A DNA stretch of 64,000 nucleotides. Origin: Pseudomonas synxantha (GTDB taxonomy: Bacteria > Pseudomonadota > Gammaproteobacteria > Pseudomonadales > Pseudomonadaceae). The notes below the pieces were generated by a model, which made no database searches, was not told the DNA's origin, and worked only from the letters and a program-made list of their open reading frames with translations. Each line of letters starts with the position of its first letter. Positions within the stretch are counted from its first letter, which is position 1. The DNA lies in the NCBI RefSeq assembly GCF_900105675.1, contig NZ_LT629786.1, positions 3,844,001 to 3,908,000 of the forward strand. Direction: 5' to 3'. Shown one piece after another: positions 8,572 to 17,640 of the stretch. Made by a program: the position numbers and the translations under genes.

Positions 8572-8766
8572 AGCCAGTTCCTCGTAAAAATTGGACACAG
8601 GCTCAAGCATAGAACAGCGCTGACAAATCGGACGGCCCTTCGTATTGATAGTCCACACACATTAATCCATCCAAATTTGTCACTTATCATTTCTAAATGT
8701 GTCAGCCACTATCCCAAGTCTTAAGCGAAACAAGCACTTTAAAAAGAACGCTGGAGACACAAAACC

Positions 8767-10074
8767 ATGACTAGCCCTTCCCGGCCCGACGCTGCCAGTT
8801 CGAAAGTGGGCGCGGTATTGCGCGTTACTTCGGGCAACTTCCTCGAACAATTCGACTTCTTCCTGTTCGGTTTCTACGCCACCTATATCGCTGCCGCGTT
8901 CTTCCCGGCCGCTAATGAGTTTGCGTCATTAATGATGACCTTTGCCGTGTTCGGCGCGGGTTTCCTGATGCGTCCCCTGGGCGCGATCATCCTGGGGGCC
9001 TACATTGATGATGTGGGTCGTCGTAAGGGCCTGATTGTGACCTTGGCGATCATGGCCAGCGGCACCCTGCTGATCGTGCTGGTGCCGGGTTACCAAACCA
9101 TCGGCCTGTGGGCCCCTGCGCTGGTGCTGGTAGGCCGCCTGCTGCAAGGCTTCTCCGCCGGTGCGGAATTGGGCGGTGTGTCGGTTTACCTTTCCGAAAT
9201 GGCCACGCCGGGCCGCAAAGGCTTCTACACCAGCTGGCAGTCGGGTAGCCAACAGATCTCCATCGTGGTGGCCGCCGCTCTGGGCTACGGCCTGAACGTG
9301 TGGATGGAGCCGGCGGTAGTAGCCGATTGGGGCTGGCGCATTCCGTTTGCCCTCGGCTGCGTGATCATCCCGTTCATCTTCGTGCTGCGCCGCAACCTGC
9401 AGGAAACTGAGGAATTCGCCAACCGCAAGCATCGCCCAACCATGCGCGAAGTGCTGGCGACCCTGGCGTCGAACTGGACGATGGTGATTGGCGGCATGCT
9501 GATGGTGGCCATGACCACTACAGCTTTCTACTTGATCACGGTGTACGCGCCGACCTTCGGCAAGACCGTCCTGCACCTGAGCACCTCCGATGCCCTGCTG
9601 GTGACGTTATTGGTGGCTGTGTCGAACTTTGTCTGGCTACCGATCGGGGGCACCCTGAGCGACCGCTTCGGCCGCAAGCCAGTACTGGTGGCGATGACCG
9701 CACTGACCTTGATCACCGCCTACCCGGCATTGTCGTACGTGGTCAATGCACCGAGCTTTGTGCACATGCTCGAAACCCTGTTGTGGTTCTCGTTCCTGTA
9801 CGGCATGTACAACGGCGCCATGATCCCTGCGCTGACCGAAATCATGCCAGTGGAAGTGCGCGTGGCAGGCTTCTCCCTGGCCTATAGCCTGGCAACGGCG
9901 ATCTTCGGTGGGTTCACGCCGGCGATCTCCACCTGGTTTATCCACATCACCGAAGACAAGGCATCGCCGGCTTACTGGATGATGTTCGCCGCGCTGTGCG
10001 CCCTGTGCTCCACCCTGGCGTTGTATCGCCGCGCCAATACCCGTGGTCAAGTCATGCAGGAGGCTGTGCAATGA
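8767..10074 (+). CDS. MFS citrate/tricarballylate-type proton symporter
   Basis: 435 residues, 12 helices, metabolite:H+ symporter branch. The N-terminus ([21 protein letters not shown]) and the loop [20 protein letters not shown] closely resemble CitA/TcuC citrate and tricarballylate carriers. GGAGA precedes the ATG by eight bases. The stop overlaps the ATG of the next gene (ATGA), so the two products are made together. With the periplasmic aconitate-isomerase-like protein downstream, the likely cargo is citrate or cis/trans-aconitate. The LysR gene at 10818 is convergent. Confidence 0.87.
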   Translation: MTSPSRPDAASSKVGAVLRVTSGNFLEQFDFFLFGFYATYIAAAFFPAANEFASLMMTFAVFGAGFLMRPLGAIILGAYIDDVGRRKGLIVTLAIMASGTLLIVLVPGYQTIGLWAPALVLVGRLLQGFSAGAELGGVSVYLSEMATPGRKGFYTSWQSGSQQISIVVAAALGYGLNVWMEPAVVADWGWRIPFALGCVIIPFIFVLRRNLQETEEFANRKHRPTMREVLATLASNWTMVIGGMLMVAMTTTAFYLITVYAPTFGKTVLHLSTSDALLVTLLVAVSNFVWLPIGGTLSDRFGRKPVLVAMTALTLITAYPALSYVVNAPSFVHMLETLLWFSFLYGMYNGAMIPALTEIMPVEVRVAGFSLAYSLATAIFGGFTPAISTWFIHITEDKASPAYWMMFAALCALCSTLALYRRANTRGQVMQEAVQ

Positions 10075-10826
10075 AGCTTTTCAATACCCTGGCCGCACTG
10101 GCCCTCGGTACCCTGGCGCTGGCGGCCCAGGCCGAAGAACTCAAGGTAATGACCTCTGGTGGCTTCACCGCTGCCTACAAGTTGCTCGGCCCGCAATACG
10201 CCAAGCAAAGCGGTGACACCCTCGACACCATCCTCGGCCCCTCCATGGGCAAGGCGCCTGAAGCGATTCCCAACCGCCTGGCTCGTGGCGAACATGCCGA
10301 TGTGGTGATCATGGTCGGCTACGCACTGGACGAGCTGATCAAACAGGGCAAGGTCGACCCCGCGTCCCGCGTGGAACTGGCGGATTCGCGGATTGGGCTG
10401 GTGGTGAAAGAAGGCGCGGCGAAACCTGCAATCAATACCGATGCCGAACTCAAGGCTGTGCTGAGCAAGGCTAAATCCGTGGCGTATTCGGACAGTGCCA
10501 GCGGTGTGTATGTCGAGAAGGAGCTGTTCAAGAAACTCGGCATGCCGGCCAAGGGCACCATGATCGAGCGCGTACCGGTGGGCGAACAGGTGGCCAAGGG
10601 TGACTACGAAGTCGGCTTGCAACAGGTGGCTGAATTGTTGCCGGTCAAGGGTGTGACGTTTGTCGGCAAGATCCCGGAAAACGTGCAGTCGGTGACACGC
10701 TTTGCGGCGGGCATTCCGGTCAACGCCGAACACCCCGACGAGGCCAAGGCGCTGCTGCAGTTCATGGCCTCGCCGCAAGCTCAACCGGTGGTGCAATCCA
10801 CCGGCCTGGACTCGGTCTCACGCTGA
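10071..10826 (+). CDS. ais: Periplasmic PBP-fold protein, probable aconitate isomerase
   Basis: 251 residues. A Sec signal peptide (about 1-22, cut after LAAQA) is followed by a ModA-like type II periplasmic-binding fold ([32 protein letters not shown]). No ABC permease or ATPase lies nearby; instead the gene is translationally coupled to a citrate-type MFS carrier. The aconitate isomerase of Pseudomonas sp. WU-0701 is, as I recall it, a signal-bearing protein related to molybdate-binding proteins. That makes conversion of trans- to cis-aconitate in the periplasm the best guess. A plain binding protein is the alternative, and the symbol is tentative. Confidence 0.62.
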   Translation: MKLFNTLAALALGTLALAAQAEELKVMTSGGFTAAYKLLGPQYAKQSGDTLDTILGPSMGKAPEAIPNRLARGEHADVVIMVGYALDELIKQGKVDPASRVELADSRIGLVVKEGAAKPAINTDAELKAVLSKAKSVAYSDSASGVYVEKELFKKLGMPAKGTMIERVPVGEQVAKGDYEVGLQQVAELLPVKGVTFVGKIPENVQSVTRFAAGIPVNAEHPDEAKALLQFMASPQAQPVVQSTGLDSVSR

Positions 10827-11720
10827 CCGAAACGGCATCTCCCGCACCAAGCGCTCCAACTCCAACGCCGCTGGCGGCAATGTCCGCCCGCGGCGCTTGA
10901 TCAAGCCTACATTGCGCATCACCTGCGGCTCTACCAGGGGCACACTCACTAGAATCGGGTGTTCGCACGCCGGCATCGCAATCGACGGCACCATCGCCAC
11001 GCCCAACCCCGCTTCCACCAGCCCGATCATCGTGGTCACGTGGTGAGTCTCGCAGATACTCGGCTTTTTCACGCGCACGCCACGCAGGGCCTGGTCGAGC
11101 AGGAAACGGTTGCCCGAGGTTTTGTCCACGGTGATGTAGTCGTGTTCGTAGGCTTCGGTCCACGTCACGCTCTCACGTGCGGCCAGCGGATGGTCACGAC
11201 GACAAGCGAGCACATAACGCTCCTGCAGTAATAGCTCGAACTCCACTTCATCGGCCAGACTGCCGCTGAAACTCACACCAAAATCCGCTTCGCCACTGGC
11301 CACCGCATTGCTCACTTCGCCAGCACTGGCATCGAGCACCCGCAGGCGAATCTTCGGATACAGCTTGTGGAATTCGGAGATGACGTGGGGCATGAAGTAA
11401 TACGCGGTGGATGGCACACAGGCGATGGTGACATTGCCCATGCGCGTCGACGCGACATTACTGATGCCCATCAGAGCGATGTCGAGGTCATCGAGCATGC
11501 GCTCCACCTGGGGCAAGAAGGCACGGCCGACCATAGTCAGGCTGACACGGCGCGTGGTGCGCTCGAACAGCTTTACATCGAGGGCGGATTCAAGCTTCTC
11601 GATACGCCGGCTGAGGGCCGGCTGCGAGATACGGATGGCCTCGGCGGCGCCACGAAAACTGCCCTTGTCTACCACGGCGCGGAAGGCTTGGAGGTCGTTG
11701 AGGTCGAAGTTGATGATCAC
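10818..11720 (-). CDS. LysR-family transcriptional regulator
   Basis: About 300 residues. The N-terminal helix-turn-helix GAAEAIRISQPALSRRIEKLE is standard LysR, and the effector domain follows. The likely start is GTG at 11720 (V-I-I-N-F-D-L-N-D-L); the frame continues to an ATG at 11783, and neither has a good ribosome site, so the start is uncertain. Its end overlaps the aconitate-isomerase-like gene by nine bases, tail to tail. The neighbourhood suggests control of the citrate/aconitate carrier pair. Confidence 0.85.
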   Translation of the reverse strand: MIINFDLNDLQAFRAVVDKGSFRGAAEAIRISQPALSRRIEKLESALDVKLFERTTRRVSLTMVGRAFLPQVERMLDDLDIALMGISNVASTRMGNVTIACVPSTAYYFMPHVISEFHKLYPKIRLRVLDASAGEVSNAVASGEADFGVSFSGSLADEVEFELLLQERYVLACRRDHPLAARESVTWTEAYEHDYITVDKTSGNRFLLDQALRGVRVKKPSICETHHVTTMIGLVEAGLGVAMVPSIAMPACEHPILVSVPLVEPQVMRNVGLIKRRGRTLPPAALELERLVREMPFRSA

Positions 11721-12014
11721 GGAAGGCAGGCCAAAGTGGTCGGGGTGGCGAGTATTATCGTATGGGAGCCGATGGGATGCCATGCAAGCCGGGGCGGCTT
11801 TAACGAGCTAATCCTGTTACAGATATCAAGTCATACATTTCAGCAGCTTATCGGCCATCCACGGTCACGCGATCGCCAAAACGGGTCAATACTTGCGGCC
11901 TGACCCACACAACTGGAGACGCGGCACCCCATGCAAACCTACCCCTTCTGGATGGACGACGAGACGCCGGAGATCGGCATTGATCAGTTGCTTCTTGCAT
12001 CGCGCCAATGGTCA

Positions 12015-12033
12015 AGTAGGATTGAATCCTACT
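12015..12033. promoter_or_regulatory. Perfect palindrome upstream of parD, likely TA operator
   Basis: Nineteen-base perfect palindrome: AGTAGGATT, central G, AATCCTACT. It ends 20 bases before the ATG at 12054. Ribbon-helix-helix antitoxins repress their own operon by binding such palindromes. The position also argues that translation starts at 12054 and not at the upstream ATG 11931, which would put the operator inside the gene. Confidence 0.65.
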
Positions 12034-12053
12034 CACTTCTGGCGGACATCCCA

Positions 12054-12335
12054 ATGCGCTCAACCCAGCAAATGAGCATCACTTTGCCCCTTGAAATGGC
12101 GGCCATGGTCAAAGCCAAGGTGGCTGCCGGTGAATATGCCAGCGAAAGCGAAGTGATTCGCGACGGATTGCGGGTGCTGCTGGCACGTGACCGTGCCATG
12201 GAAGATTGGCTGAGGGACGAAGTCATCCCGGCAGCGACCGCTCTTGAGGCACAGCCTGAGCTCGGGTTATCTGCAGAACAGGTTCGCGAACATATGGCAG
12301 CCAGGCGTCAGCGCAAAGGCATCGGGAACGCGTGA
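12054..12335 (+). CDS. parD: ParD-family antitoxin (ribbon-helix-helix)
   Basis: 93 residues. The N-terminal beta strand MSITLPLEMAAMVKAKV and following helices (GEYASESEVIRDGLRVLL) form the ribbon-helix-helix DNA-binding fold of ParD. The C-terminal part (about 45-93) would neutralise the toxin. The open frame begins at 11931, where GGAGA precedes ATG, so a 134-residue form cannot be excluded. The operator at 12015-12033 favours 12054. The gene overlaps parE by four bases (GTGA). Confidence 0.85.
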   Translation: MRSTQQMSITLPLEMAAMVKAKVAAGEYASESEVIRDGLRVLLARDRAMEDWLRDEVIPAATALEAQPELGLSAEQVREHMAARRQRKGIGNA

Positions 12336-12685
12336 GCTACTCGGTGGTTTTTTCGCCTGAAGTCCTGACGCAACTCGATGCCCTTGAGGATTACATCTGC
12401 GATGCCGGCTCCCCCTTGGTAGCGACGCGGTTTATCGACAATCTCGTCAGCTACTGTGACAGCCTCGCCCTGTTCCCCTTGCGTGGCACACGCCGTGACG
12501 ACCTGCTTACCGACTTGCGCATCACGCACTATCGTCGCAGCACCATCATCGCGTTCAGGGTGAGGCCTGATTGCGAAACGGTGTCGATAGTGGGGGTATT
12601 TTATGGCGGGCAAAACTACACGGCGCTGTTCCAGGGTGAGGGGAACGACTGCTCATTGATAGATGAAAAGCCTGCTGAAAACTGA
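12332..12685 (+). CDS. parE: ParE/RelE-family toxin
   Basis: 117 residues, GTG start inside the antitoxin stop (GTGA), which couples the pair. The fold signature fits RelE/ParE toxins: SVVFSPEVLTQLDALEDYI at the start, PLRGTRRDDL in the middle and YRRSTIIAFRVRPD with IVGVFYGGQNY near the end. ParE toxins attack DNA gyrase and RelE toxins cut mRNA; ParD pairing favours ParE. The C-terminal 20 residues exceed the usual length and overlap a terminator hairpin. Confidence 0.85.
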   Translation: MSYSVVFSPEVLTQLDALEDYICDAGSPLVATRFIDNLVSYCDSLALFPLRGTRRDDLLTDLRITHYRRSTIIAFRVRPDCETVSIVGVFYGGQNYTALFQGEGNDCSLIDEKPAEN

Positions 12686-12699
12686 TCGGCAGGCTTTTA
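12665..12699. terminator. Bidirectional terminator-like hairpin
   Basis: AAAAGCCTGC pairs with GCAGGCTTTT around a 15-base loop, with A and T runs on either side. It ends the parDE transcript and faces the convergent deacetylase gene that stops at 12704. The toxin stop codon lies in the loop. Confidence 0.75.
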
Positions 12700-12703
12700 G
12701 CGC

Positions 12704-13741
12704 TTAATCGCCTGATAGTTTCTCCCAAGCCGCTGGCGCACTGAAAAACGCCTGCGCATTACTGTCCAGCGTCTCCAGGTGATAACCCCCCTCCTGCACG
12801 ATCAGGCACGGCAGCCCCAGCCCTCGAATGCACTGTCCCAGCCGCGCAAAGCCTTCCCGCGTCACCGCGACCTTGCTTTGCGGGTCCAGCTCATAAATAT
12901 CGAAACCCAGTGACAACACCAGCACATCCGCCGAAAAGTCCTTTACCGCTGCCAGGGCCAGTTCCAGCTTTTCGAAAAACAGCGCTTCGCTGGCACCATG
13001 GGGCATGGGCAGGTTGAGATTGAATCCTAAGCCTGCGCCATCGCCTTTTTCCTCGGCAAAGCCGGCCACCCCTGGATAGAAGTTAGTCGGATCGCCATGG
13101 ATCGATGCGTAAAGCACGTCATCACGCTGGTAGAAAATCTCCTGGATGCCTTGGCCGTGGTGCATGTCGGTGTCGAGCACCGCGACGCGCTGAAAGCCTT
13201 GGCGCAACGCTTGCGCAGCCACCGCCGCGTTATTGATGTAACAGAAGCCACCTGCCGCATCGAAGCGGGCGTGATGACCCGGTGGGCGGCACAAGGCGTA
13301 GGCGGCAGGTGCGCCATCGAGGATCGCCTGGGCAGCGGCAACCGCGCTCTGGGCTGACCAATACGCCGAGCGCCAGGTCAGCTCACCGATCGGGCAACTG
13401 CCATCGGCCAGGTAACGTGCCGCCTGGGCAAGAATGCCGCGCAGGGCGTTGGGCTCGCGTACAAAGATGTTGGACATGACTTCATCGCCCCAGTCTTCGG
13501 GGATTTCCTTCCAGCGCTGGTGAGCCTCCTGGAGAAAATCCAGGTAGGCCGCGCCGTGTACGGCGAGCAGCGGCGCCATGCCGTAGTCGACCGGTTGCTG
13601 GATATCAAAGCCCAGCGTTCGCGCAGCCAGCAGCAGGTTGCGCGCACGCTCGGGGACCTCCTGTGGCGTGCGCATCTGGCCACGAGAATAGTAGCTGCGT
13701 GGGTGATGCAGCAGTTGTTCGGGATGGAAAAACGTATTCAT
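12704..13741 (-). CDS. Histone-deacetylase-family acetylpolyamine amidohydrolase
   Basis: 345 residues. The zinc deacetylase fold is shown by RPPGHHARFDAAGGFCYINNAA (His-His dyad), DTDMHHGQGIQEIF (zinc Asp and His) and LGFDIYELDP (zinc Asp). The start at 13741 (MNTFFHPEQ) has AGGAG seven bases upstream. Bacterial members mostly deacetylate acetylated polyamines or similar amides. It is the third gene after an MFS carrier and an M20 amidohydrolase on the same strand, with a REP element before it. This suggests use of an N-acyl amine compound. Confidence 0.9.
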   Translation of the reverse strand: MNTFFHPEQLLHHPRSYYSRGQMRTPQEVPERARNLLLAARTLGFDIQQPVDYGMAPLLAVHGAAYLDFLQEAHQRWKEIPEDWGDEVMSNIFVREPNALRGILAQAARYLADGSCPIGELTWRSAYWSAQSAVAAAQAILDGAPAAYALCRPPGHHARFDAAGGFCYINNAAVAAQALRQGFQRVAVLDTDMHHGQGIQEIFYQRDDVLYASIHGDPTNFYPGVAGFAEEKGDGAGLGFNLNLPMPHGASEALFFEKLELALAAVKDFSADVLVLSLGFDIYELDPQSKVAVTREGFARLGQCIRGLGLPCLIVQEGGYHLETLDSNAQAFFSAPAAWEKLSGD

Positions 13742-13768
13742 AGGATGCTCCTGGATAAACACAGAACC

Positions 13769-13857
13769 TGTGGGAGCTGGCTTGCCTGCGATTGCGCACG
13801 GTCAGAGCACAATGTACTGCCTGCTTCACCGCTATCGCAGGCAAGCCAGCTCCCACA
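13769..13857. repeat. REP-type inverted repeat (GGGAGCTGGCTTGCCTGCGAT class)
   Basis: Arms at 13769-13792 and 13834-13857 are complementary (TGTGGGAGCTGGCTTGCCTG... and reverse) around a 41-base centre. This is a third REP sequence class in the window. It lies between the start of the deacetylase gene and the end of the amidohydrolase gene, so it may separate their expression or stabilise the upstream mRNA. Confidence 0.85.
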
Positions 13858-13875
13858 TGGGCACGGCGTCAGCCT

Positions 13876-15108
13876 TTAGAAATGAACCTGGCCGGCGCGT
13901 TTCAACACGGCGTTGAGCAATACATCGGTGCCCTGGCGCACGTCTTCAGGCAAGACGTCTTCGGCTTCGTTGTGGCTCAGGCCACCGACACAGGGGATGA
14001 AGATCATCGCAGTCGGGCAATAGCGCGCCAGGTGGATAGCATCGTGGCCGGCGCCGCTGATGATGGTCTGCTGGCTGTAGCCCAGAGCGTCCACCGATGC
14101 TTGCACACAGGCTACGCATTGCGCGTCGAACGGTGTGGCCGGGCTGATCCAGTGCGGTGTGATGGTCACGCTCAGGCCACGGTTGTCGGCTATCGCCTGC
14201 AGGCGCGCGCGCACTTGCTGCTCCATGGCGTCGATATCGACGTCGCGGTGATGGCGCAGATCCACAGTGAAGTCGAGCAAACCAGGAATGGTGTTGCGCG
14301 ACGACTTGGCGATGCTCAACTCACCCACAGTGGTCAGGCCATGCGGGGCAAAATCGGCAGCGAGGTTTTCCAGGGCCTGGATCATTTTTGCGGCGCCGTA
14401 CAACGCATCTTTGCGCAGCGCCATCGGCGTGGTGCCAGCATGGGCAGCCATGCCTTCGACCCGCACATCGAGCCAACGAATCGCCTGGCCGCCGGTCACC
14501 ACGCCGATGGTTTTGGCGTTGTCTTCCAGGATCGGGCCTTGCTCGATATGCGCTTCGAAATACGCATCCACTGCCCCACCCAATGCACGCTCACCGTTAT
14601 AGCCGGTGGCGCGCAACGCCTCGTCCACGCTGACGCCATCACCGTCGGTGGTCGCCAGCGCCTTGTCCAGCGCAAGGGCGCCAGTGAAGACCGCCGAGCC
14701 CAGCATCGCCGGGGTGAAACGCGCGCCTTCTTCGTTGGTCCACACCGCAATTTCCAGGGGCTTGCGCGTCTGGATGCCGTGGTCGTCGAGACTGCGGATC
14801 ACCTCCAGGCCGGCCAATACGCCGTACACGCCATCGAAGCGCCCGCCTTCGGGCTGGGTATCGAGATGGCTGCCGATCATCACCGGGGCAACGTTATTGT
14901 CGGTACCCGCGCGACGGGCGAACAGGTTGCCGATGGCATCCACGCTCAACGTCAGGCCAGCGGCTTTACACCAGTGACTGAACAGCTCGCGACCGGCCTT
15001 GTCTTCGGCGCTCAATGCCAGGCGGCAGCTGCCGCCGCGTGCGGTAGCGCCGATCTCGGCCATGGACATCAGGCTGGCCCACAGGCGCTCGCCATTAATC
15101 TTCAACAT
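13876..15108 (-). CDS. M20-family N-carbamoyl-amino-acid hydrolase / allantoate-type amidohydrolase
   Basis: 410 residues. Metal-binding motifs of the HyuC/AllC branch are clear: IGSHLDTQPEGGRFDGVYGV, TNEEGARFTPAMLGS, EAHIEQGP, and GAGHDAIHLARYCPTAMIF with GGLSHNEAE. The start at 15108 (MLKINGERLW) was chosen; the longer frame to 15303 shadows the MFS gene. These enzymes hydrolyse N-carbamoyl amino acids, ureidoglycine or beta-ureidopropionate. It follows the MFS carrier by 11 bases and precedes a deacetylase, so the operon probably imports and hydrolyses an N-substituted amino compound. Confidence 0.88.
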   Translation of the reverse strand: MLKINGERLWASLMSMAEIGATARGGSCRLALSAEDKAGRELFSHWCKAAGLTLSVDAIGNLFARRAGTDNNVAPVMIGSHLDTQPEGGRFDGVYGVLAGLEVIRSLDDHGIQTRKPLEIAVWTNEEGARFTPAMLGSAVFTGALALDKALATTDGDGVSVDEALRATGYNGERALGGAVDAYFEAHIEQGPILEDNAKTIGVVTGGQAIRWLDVRVEGMAAHAGTTPMALRKDALYGAAKMIQALENLAADFAPHGLTTVGELSIAKSSRNTIPGLLDFTVDLRHHRDVDIDAMEQQVRARLQAIADNRGLSVTITPHWISPATPFDAQCVACVQASVDALGYSQQTIISGAGHDAIHLARYCPTAMIFIPCVGGLSHNEAEDVLPEDVRQGTDVLLNAVLKRAGQVHF

Positions 15109-15119
15109 TGCTGACTTCC

Positions 15120-16436
15120 TCAACTGTGTGCCATTTCCAAGCGGTGGGCCGTGGCATGGCGGCGGGACAAGGCCAGCACGCACACCAACGAGACCGCCGC
15201 GATCACGCTGTAAAACACTGCCATCGGCCACCATTGACCTTGGTACTGATGGGCCAGCCAGGTGCCGATCAACGGTGTCAGGCCACCGGCCAACGCACCG
15301 CATACCTGATAAGCCAGGGAGATCGCGGTGTAACGCACGCGTGTTTCAAACAAGCCGCTGACAAAACCTGCGATGACTGCATAGAACGACGCCATGCACA
15401 CCACCGCCAGGGCAATGCCGAGGATGATCAAGGGCGCCTGGCCGCTGCTAACCAATACGAACATCGGGTAAGGCGAGGCCATCGCCAGTACGCACATGGC
15501 GCACAGAAACCGCGTAGCGCCGACCTTCTCCGCCACCCAGGCGGCCAGCGGCTGAACGCAGAACTGGATAATGGCGACGAAGAACAGGCATTCCAGAATC
15601 AGCGAGCGCGGCAGGTTCAGTTGCTGAGTGCTGTAGGCAATCATAAAGGTGTTGGTGAAATACACGCCGGCAATGCCCAGGGTGTTGGCGCCAATGCACA
15701 ATAACAGTGGACGCCAAGCAGTCTTCAGCACTTCCAGCACGGGGGCTTGGTCCTTCTTGATCGCCCGCGCTTTTTCCGCCTGGGCTTTGTCTTCGAGGAA
15801 CTCCGGCGACTCGTTCACACCCAAGCGAATCGCCAGGCCAACGACCAACAACAAGGCACTGGCTAGAAATGGCAGGCGCCAGCCCCAACTGAGCAGGTCT
15901 TCTTCGGGCAAACGGGTCACCGCACTGAACGCCAGCAGGGAAAGGATCAAACCGGCCGGGCTACCCAACTGCGCGAAGGACGCAAAGAAGTTACGGCGCC
16001 CCTTTGGCGCATGTTCTCCGGCCATCAACACCGCGCCGCCCCACTCACCGCCGACTGCAATGCCCTGCACTACCCGCAGCAGTATCAGCAGCACCGGTGC
16101 TGCAGCGCCGATCTGCGCATAGGTCGGCAACAGGCCGATGCACACCGTGACCACACCCATCATGACCAGGGTAATCACCAGAGATTTCTTGCGACCGATG
16201 CGGTCGCCGATATGGCCGAACACGATGCCGCCCAACGGCCGGGCGAAAAAGCCCACGGCGAAGGTGCCGAACGCAGCCATGGTGCTGAACAGTTTATCGT
16301 CGGAGGGGAAAAACAGCTGACCGAACACCAGCGCCGCAGCGGTGGCATAGATGTAAAAGTCGTACCACTCGATCATGGTGCCGATAAAAGCGGCGGCCGC
16401 GGCACGGCGAGGCTGCGGCGAAGCGGAAGGCTTCAT
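15120..16436 (-). CDS. MFS metabolite:H+ symporter (ShiA/ProP-like)
   Basis: 438 residues. The N-terminus AAAFIGTMIEWYDFYIYATAAAL, the loop RPLGGIVFGHIGDRIGRK and LLILLRVVQGIAVGGEWGGA are hallmarks of the metabolite:H+ symporter branch (shikimate, proline/betaine, alpha-ketoglutarate carriers). It is the first gene of the minus-strand MFS-amidohydrolase-deacetylase set and is divergent from the LysR gene at 16594. The substrate is probably that of the hydrolase downstream. Confidence 0.88.
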   Translation of the reverse strand: MKPSASPQPRRAAAAAFIGTMIEWYDFYIYATAAALVFGQLFFPSDDKLFSTMAAFGTFAVGFFARPLGGIVFGHIGDRIGRKKSLVITLVMMGVVTVCIGLLPTYAQIGAAAPVLLILLRVVQGIAVGGEWGGAVLMAGEHAPKGRRNFFASFAQLGSPAGLILSLLAFSAVTRLPEEDLLSWGWRLPFLASALLLVVGLAIRLGVNESPEFLEDKAQAEKARAIKKDQAPVLEVLKTAWRPLLLCIGANTLGIAGVYFTNTFMIAYSTQQLNLPRSLILECLFFVAIIQFCVQPLAAWVAEKVGATRFLCAMCVLAMASPYPMFVLVSSGQAPLIILGIALAVVCMASFYAVIAGFVSGLFETRVRYTAISLAYQVCGALAGGLTPLIGTWLAHQYQGQWWPMAVFYSVIAAVSLVCVLALSRRHATAHRLEMAHS

Positions 16437-16548
16437 GGGGCTGGCTCCTTTGGTTATTTTTTTGGCAGGAGAAGGTCGAACCGGTGCGCTCTGATGGCGC
16501 TTGTTGAGCCCGATTTTTCGGCCCCAGGCTATGATTAGTCAATTTTCT

Positions 16549-16570
16549 ATTTATTATCTTGATTATAAAT
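16549..16570. promoter_or_regulatory. Candidate LysR-type operator
   Basis: AT-rich dyad ATTTAT-N10-ATAAAT in the gap between the divergent MFS and LysR genes, containing T-N11-A-like symmetry. LysR regulators usually bind such sites between themselves and the divergent target. The call rests on position and symmetry only. Confidence 0.4.
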
Positions 16571-16593
16571 CCTGCTTATTATCGAGCGATGCC

Positions 16594-17535
16594 ATGCCCG
16601 AATCCCGTCGCGATATTCATCCACTGCTCAACGACCGCCTGGACTGGAACCTGCTGCGCACCTTCCGCGTGATCGGCCAGGAACTGAGCATCAGCCGCGC
16701 CGCCGCGCGCCTGCACCTGACGCAACCGGCCATCAGCCAGGCGCTCAAGCGCCTGGAGGAACAGCTGGATTGCCAGCTCATCGTGCGTCGCGGCCCGCGC
16801 TTCGTGCTCACCGAGGCAGGTGAACAGATTTTCGCGATTGCCGGCGAAATGTACGGCCAGGTTTCGCAAATGAGCAACGCCCTGCAAAAGCCCGGCGATG
16901 AAGTGATCGGCAAAGTGCGCTTGCTGATGATCAGCCGGATTAATTCCGACACTTTCGATGACTTTCTCGCCAGCTTTCATCGCGAACATCCGCGGGTCGA
17001 TCTGGAAGTCGAAGTGATGCGCAGCTCCGACATCGTCGCCGCCTTGCTGGAAAAAACCGCGACCCTGGGGTTGAGCCTCAATCGTCGGCCTCAGCCGCGC
17101 CTGGAACAGCACCTGTTTCTGCGTCAGCGCTACGCGTTCTTTTGCGGAAAACATCACCCATTGTTCGGGCGCACAAACCTGGCCGAGGGGGATTTGCAGT
17201 CGGAAAACTTCGTGAGTTTTACCAGCGACCAGATTGGCGGAATGCTCTCGCCGCTGACGATTTTCCGTGATCAGCAAGGGTTCGGTGGGCGGATCGTGGC
17301 GTCATCTTCCAGCCTGGAAGAAGTGCGGCGTTTGGTGATTGCCGGGTTTGGCTTGGGGTGTTTGCCCATTCATGTGGTGGCGGACGATGTGAAGAACGGG
17401 CTGCTGTGGCGGTTGCCGCCGGATGAGGGGATTGCGGATGTGGATATTCATCTGCTGTGGAACCGGGAGCAGAAGATGAGCCGGGCGGAGGGGGTGTTTA
17501 TTGAGTGTCTTTTGGGGCGGTTGGCCGACGTATAA
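16594..17535 (+). CDS. LysR-family transcriptional regulator
   Basis: 313 residues. The helix-turn-helix at about 20-80 (SISRAAARLHLTQPAISQAL) is followed by an effector domain with a late AGFGLGCLPIHVV segment. The start MPESRRDIHPLL at 16594 was preferred to upstream in-frame ATGs, which would lie in the AT-rich promoter region. It is divergent from the MFS/amidohydrolase/deacetylase operon, the standard arrangement for a LysR activator of that operon. The inducer is not known. Confidence 0.9.
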   Translation: MPESRRDIHPLLNDRLDWNLLRTFRVIGQELSISRAAARLHLTQPAISQALKRLEEQLDCQLIVRRGPRFVLTEAGEQIFAIAGEMYGQVSQMSNALQKPGDEVIGKVRLLMISRINSDTFDDFLASFHREHPRVDLEVEVMRSSDIVAALLEKTATLGLSLNRRPQPRLEQHLFLRQRYAFFCGKHHPLFGRTNLAEGDLQSENFVSFTSDQIGGMLSPLTIFRDQQGFGGRIVASSSSLEEVRRLVIAGFGLGCLPIHVVADDVKNGLLWRLPPDEGIADVDIHLLWNREQKMSRAEGVFIECLLGRLADV

Positions 17536-17640
17536 TTGGCCACATTCTGCGTGTCAAAAAGCAGTTACAACTCACTGGATGCACGTCGAAGCACGCACGG
17601 CTAGGATTGCAGTCAACTAAGCCAATGGCGTACATTAGCG

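Noticed and set aside
10071..10826. Molybdate-binding protein ModA
   Set aside because: No modB or modC nearby, and coupling to a citrate-type MFS carrier fits aconitate isomerase better; ModA remains the fallback if an assay fails.
13792..15114. 440-residue plus-strand ORF opposite the amidohydrolase
   Set aside because: Antisense shadow; the minus-strand frame has all M20 metal motifs, and this one has none.
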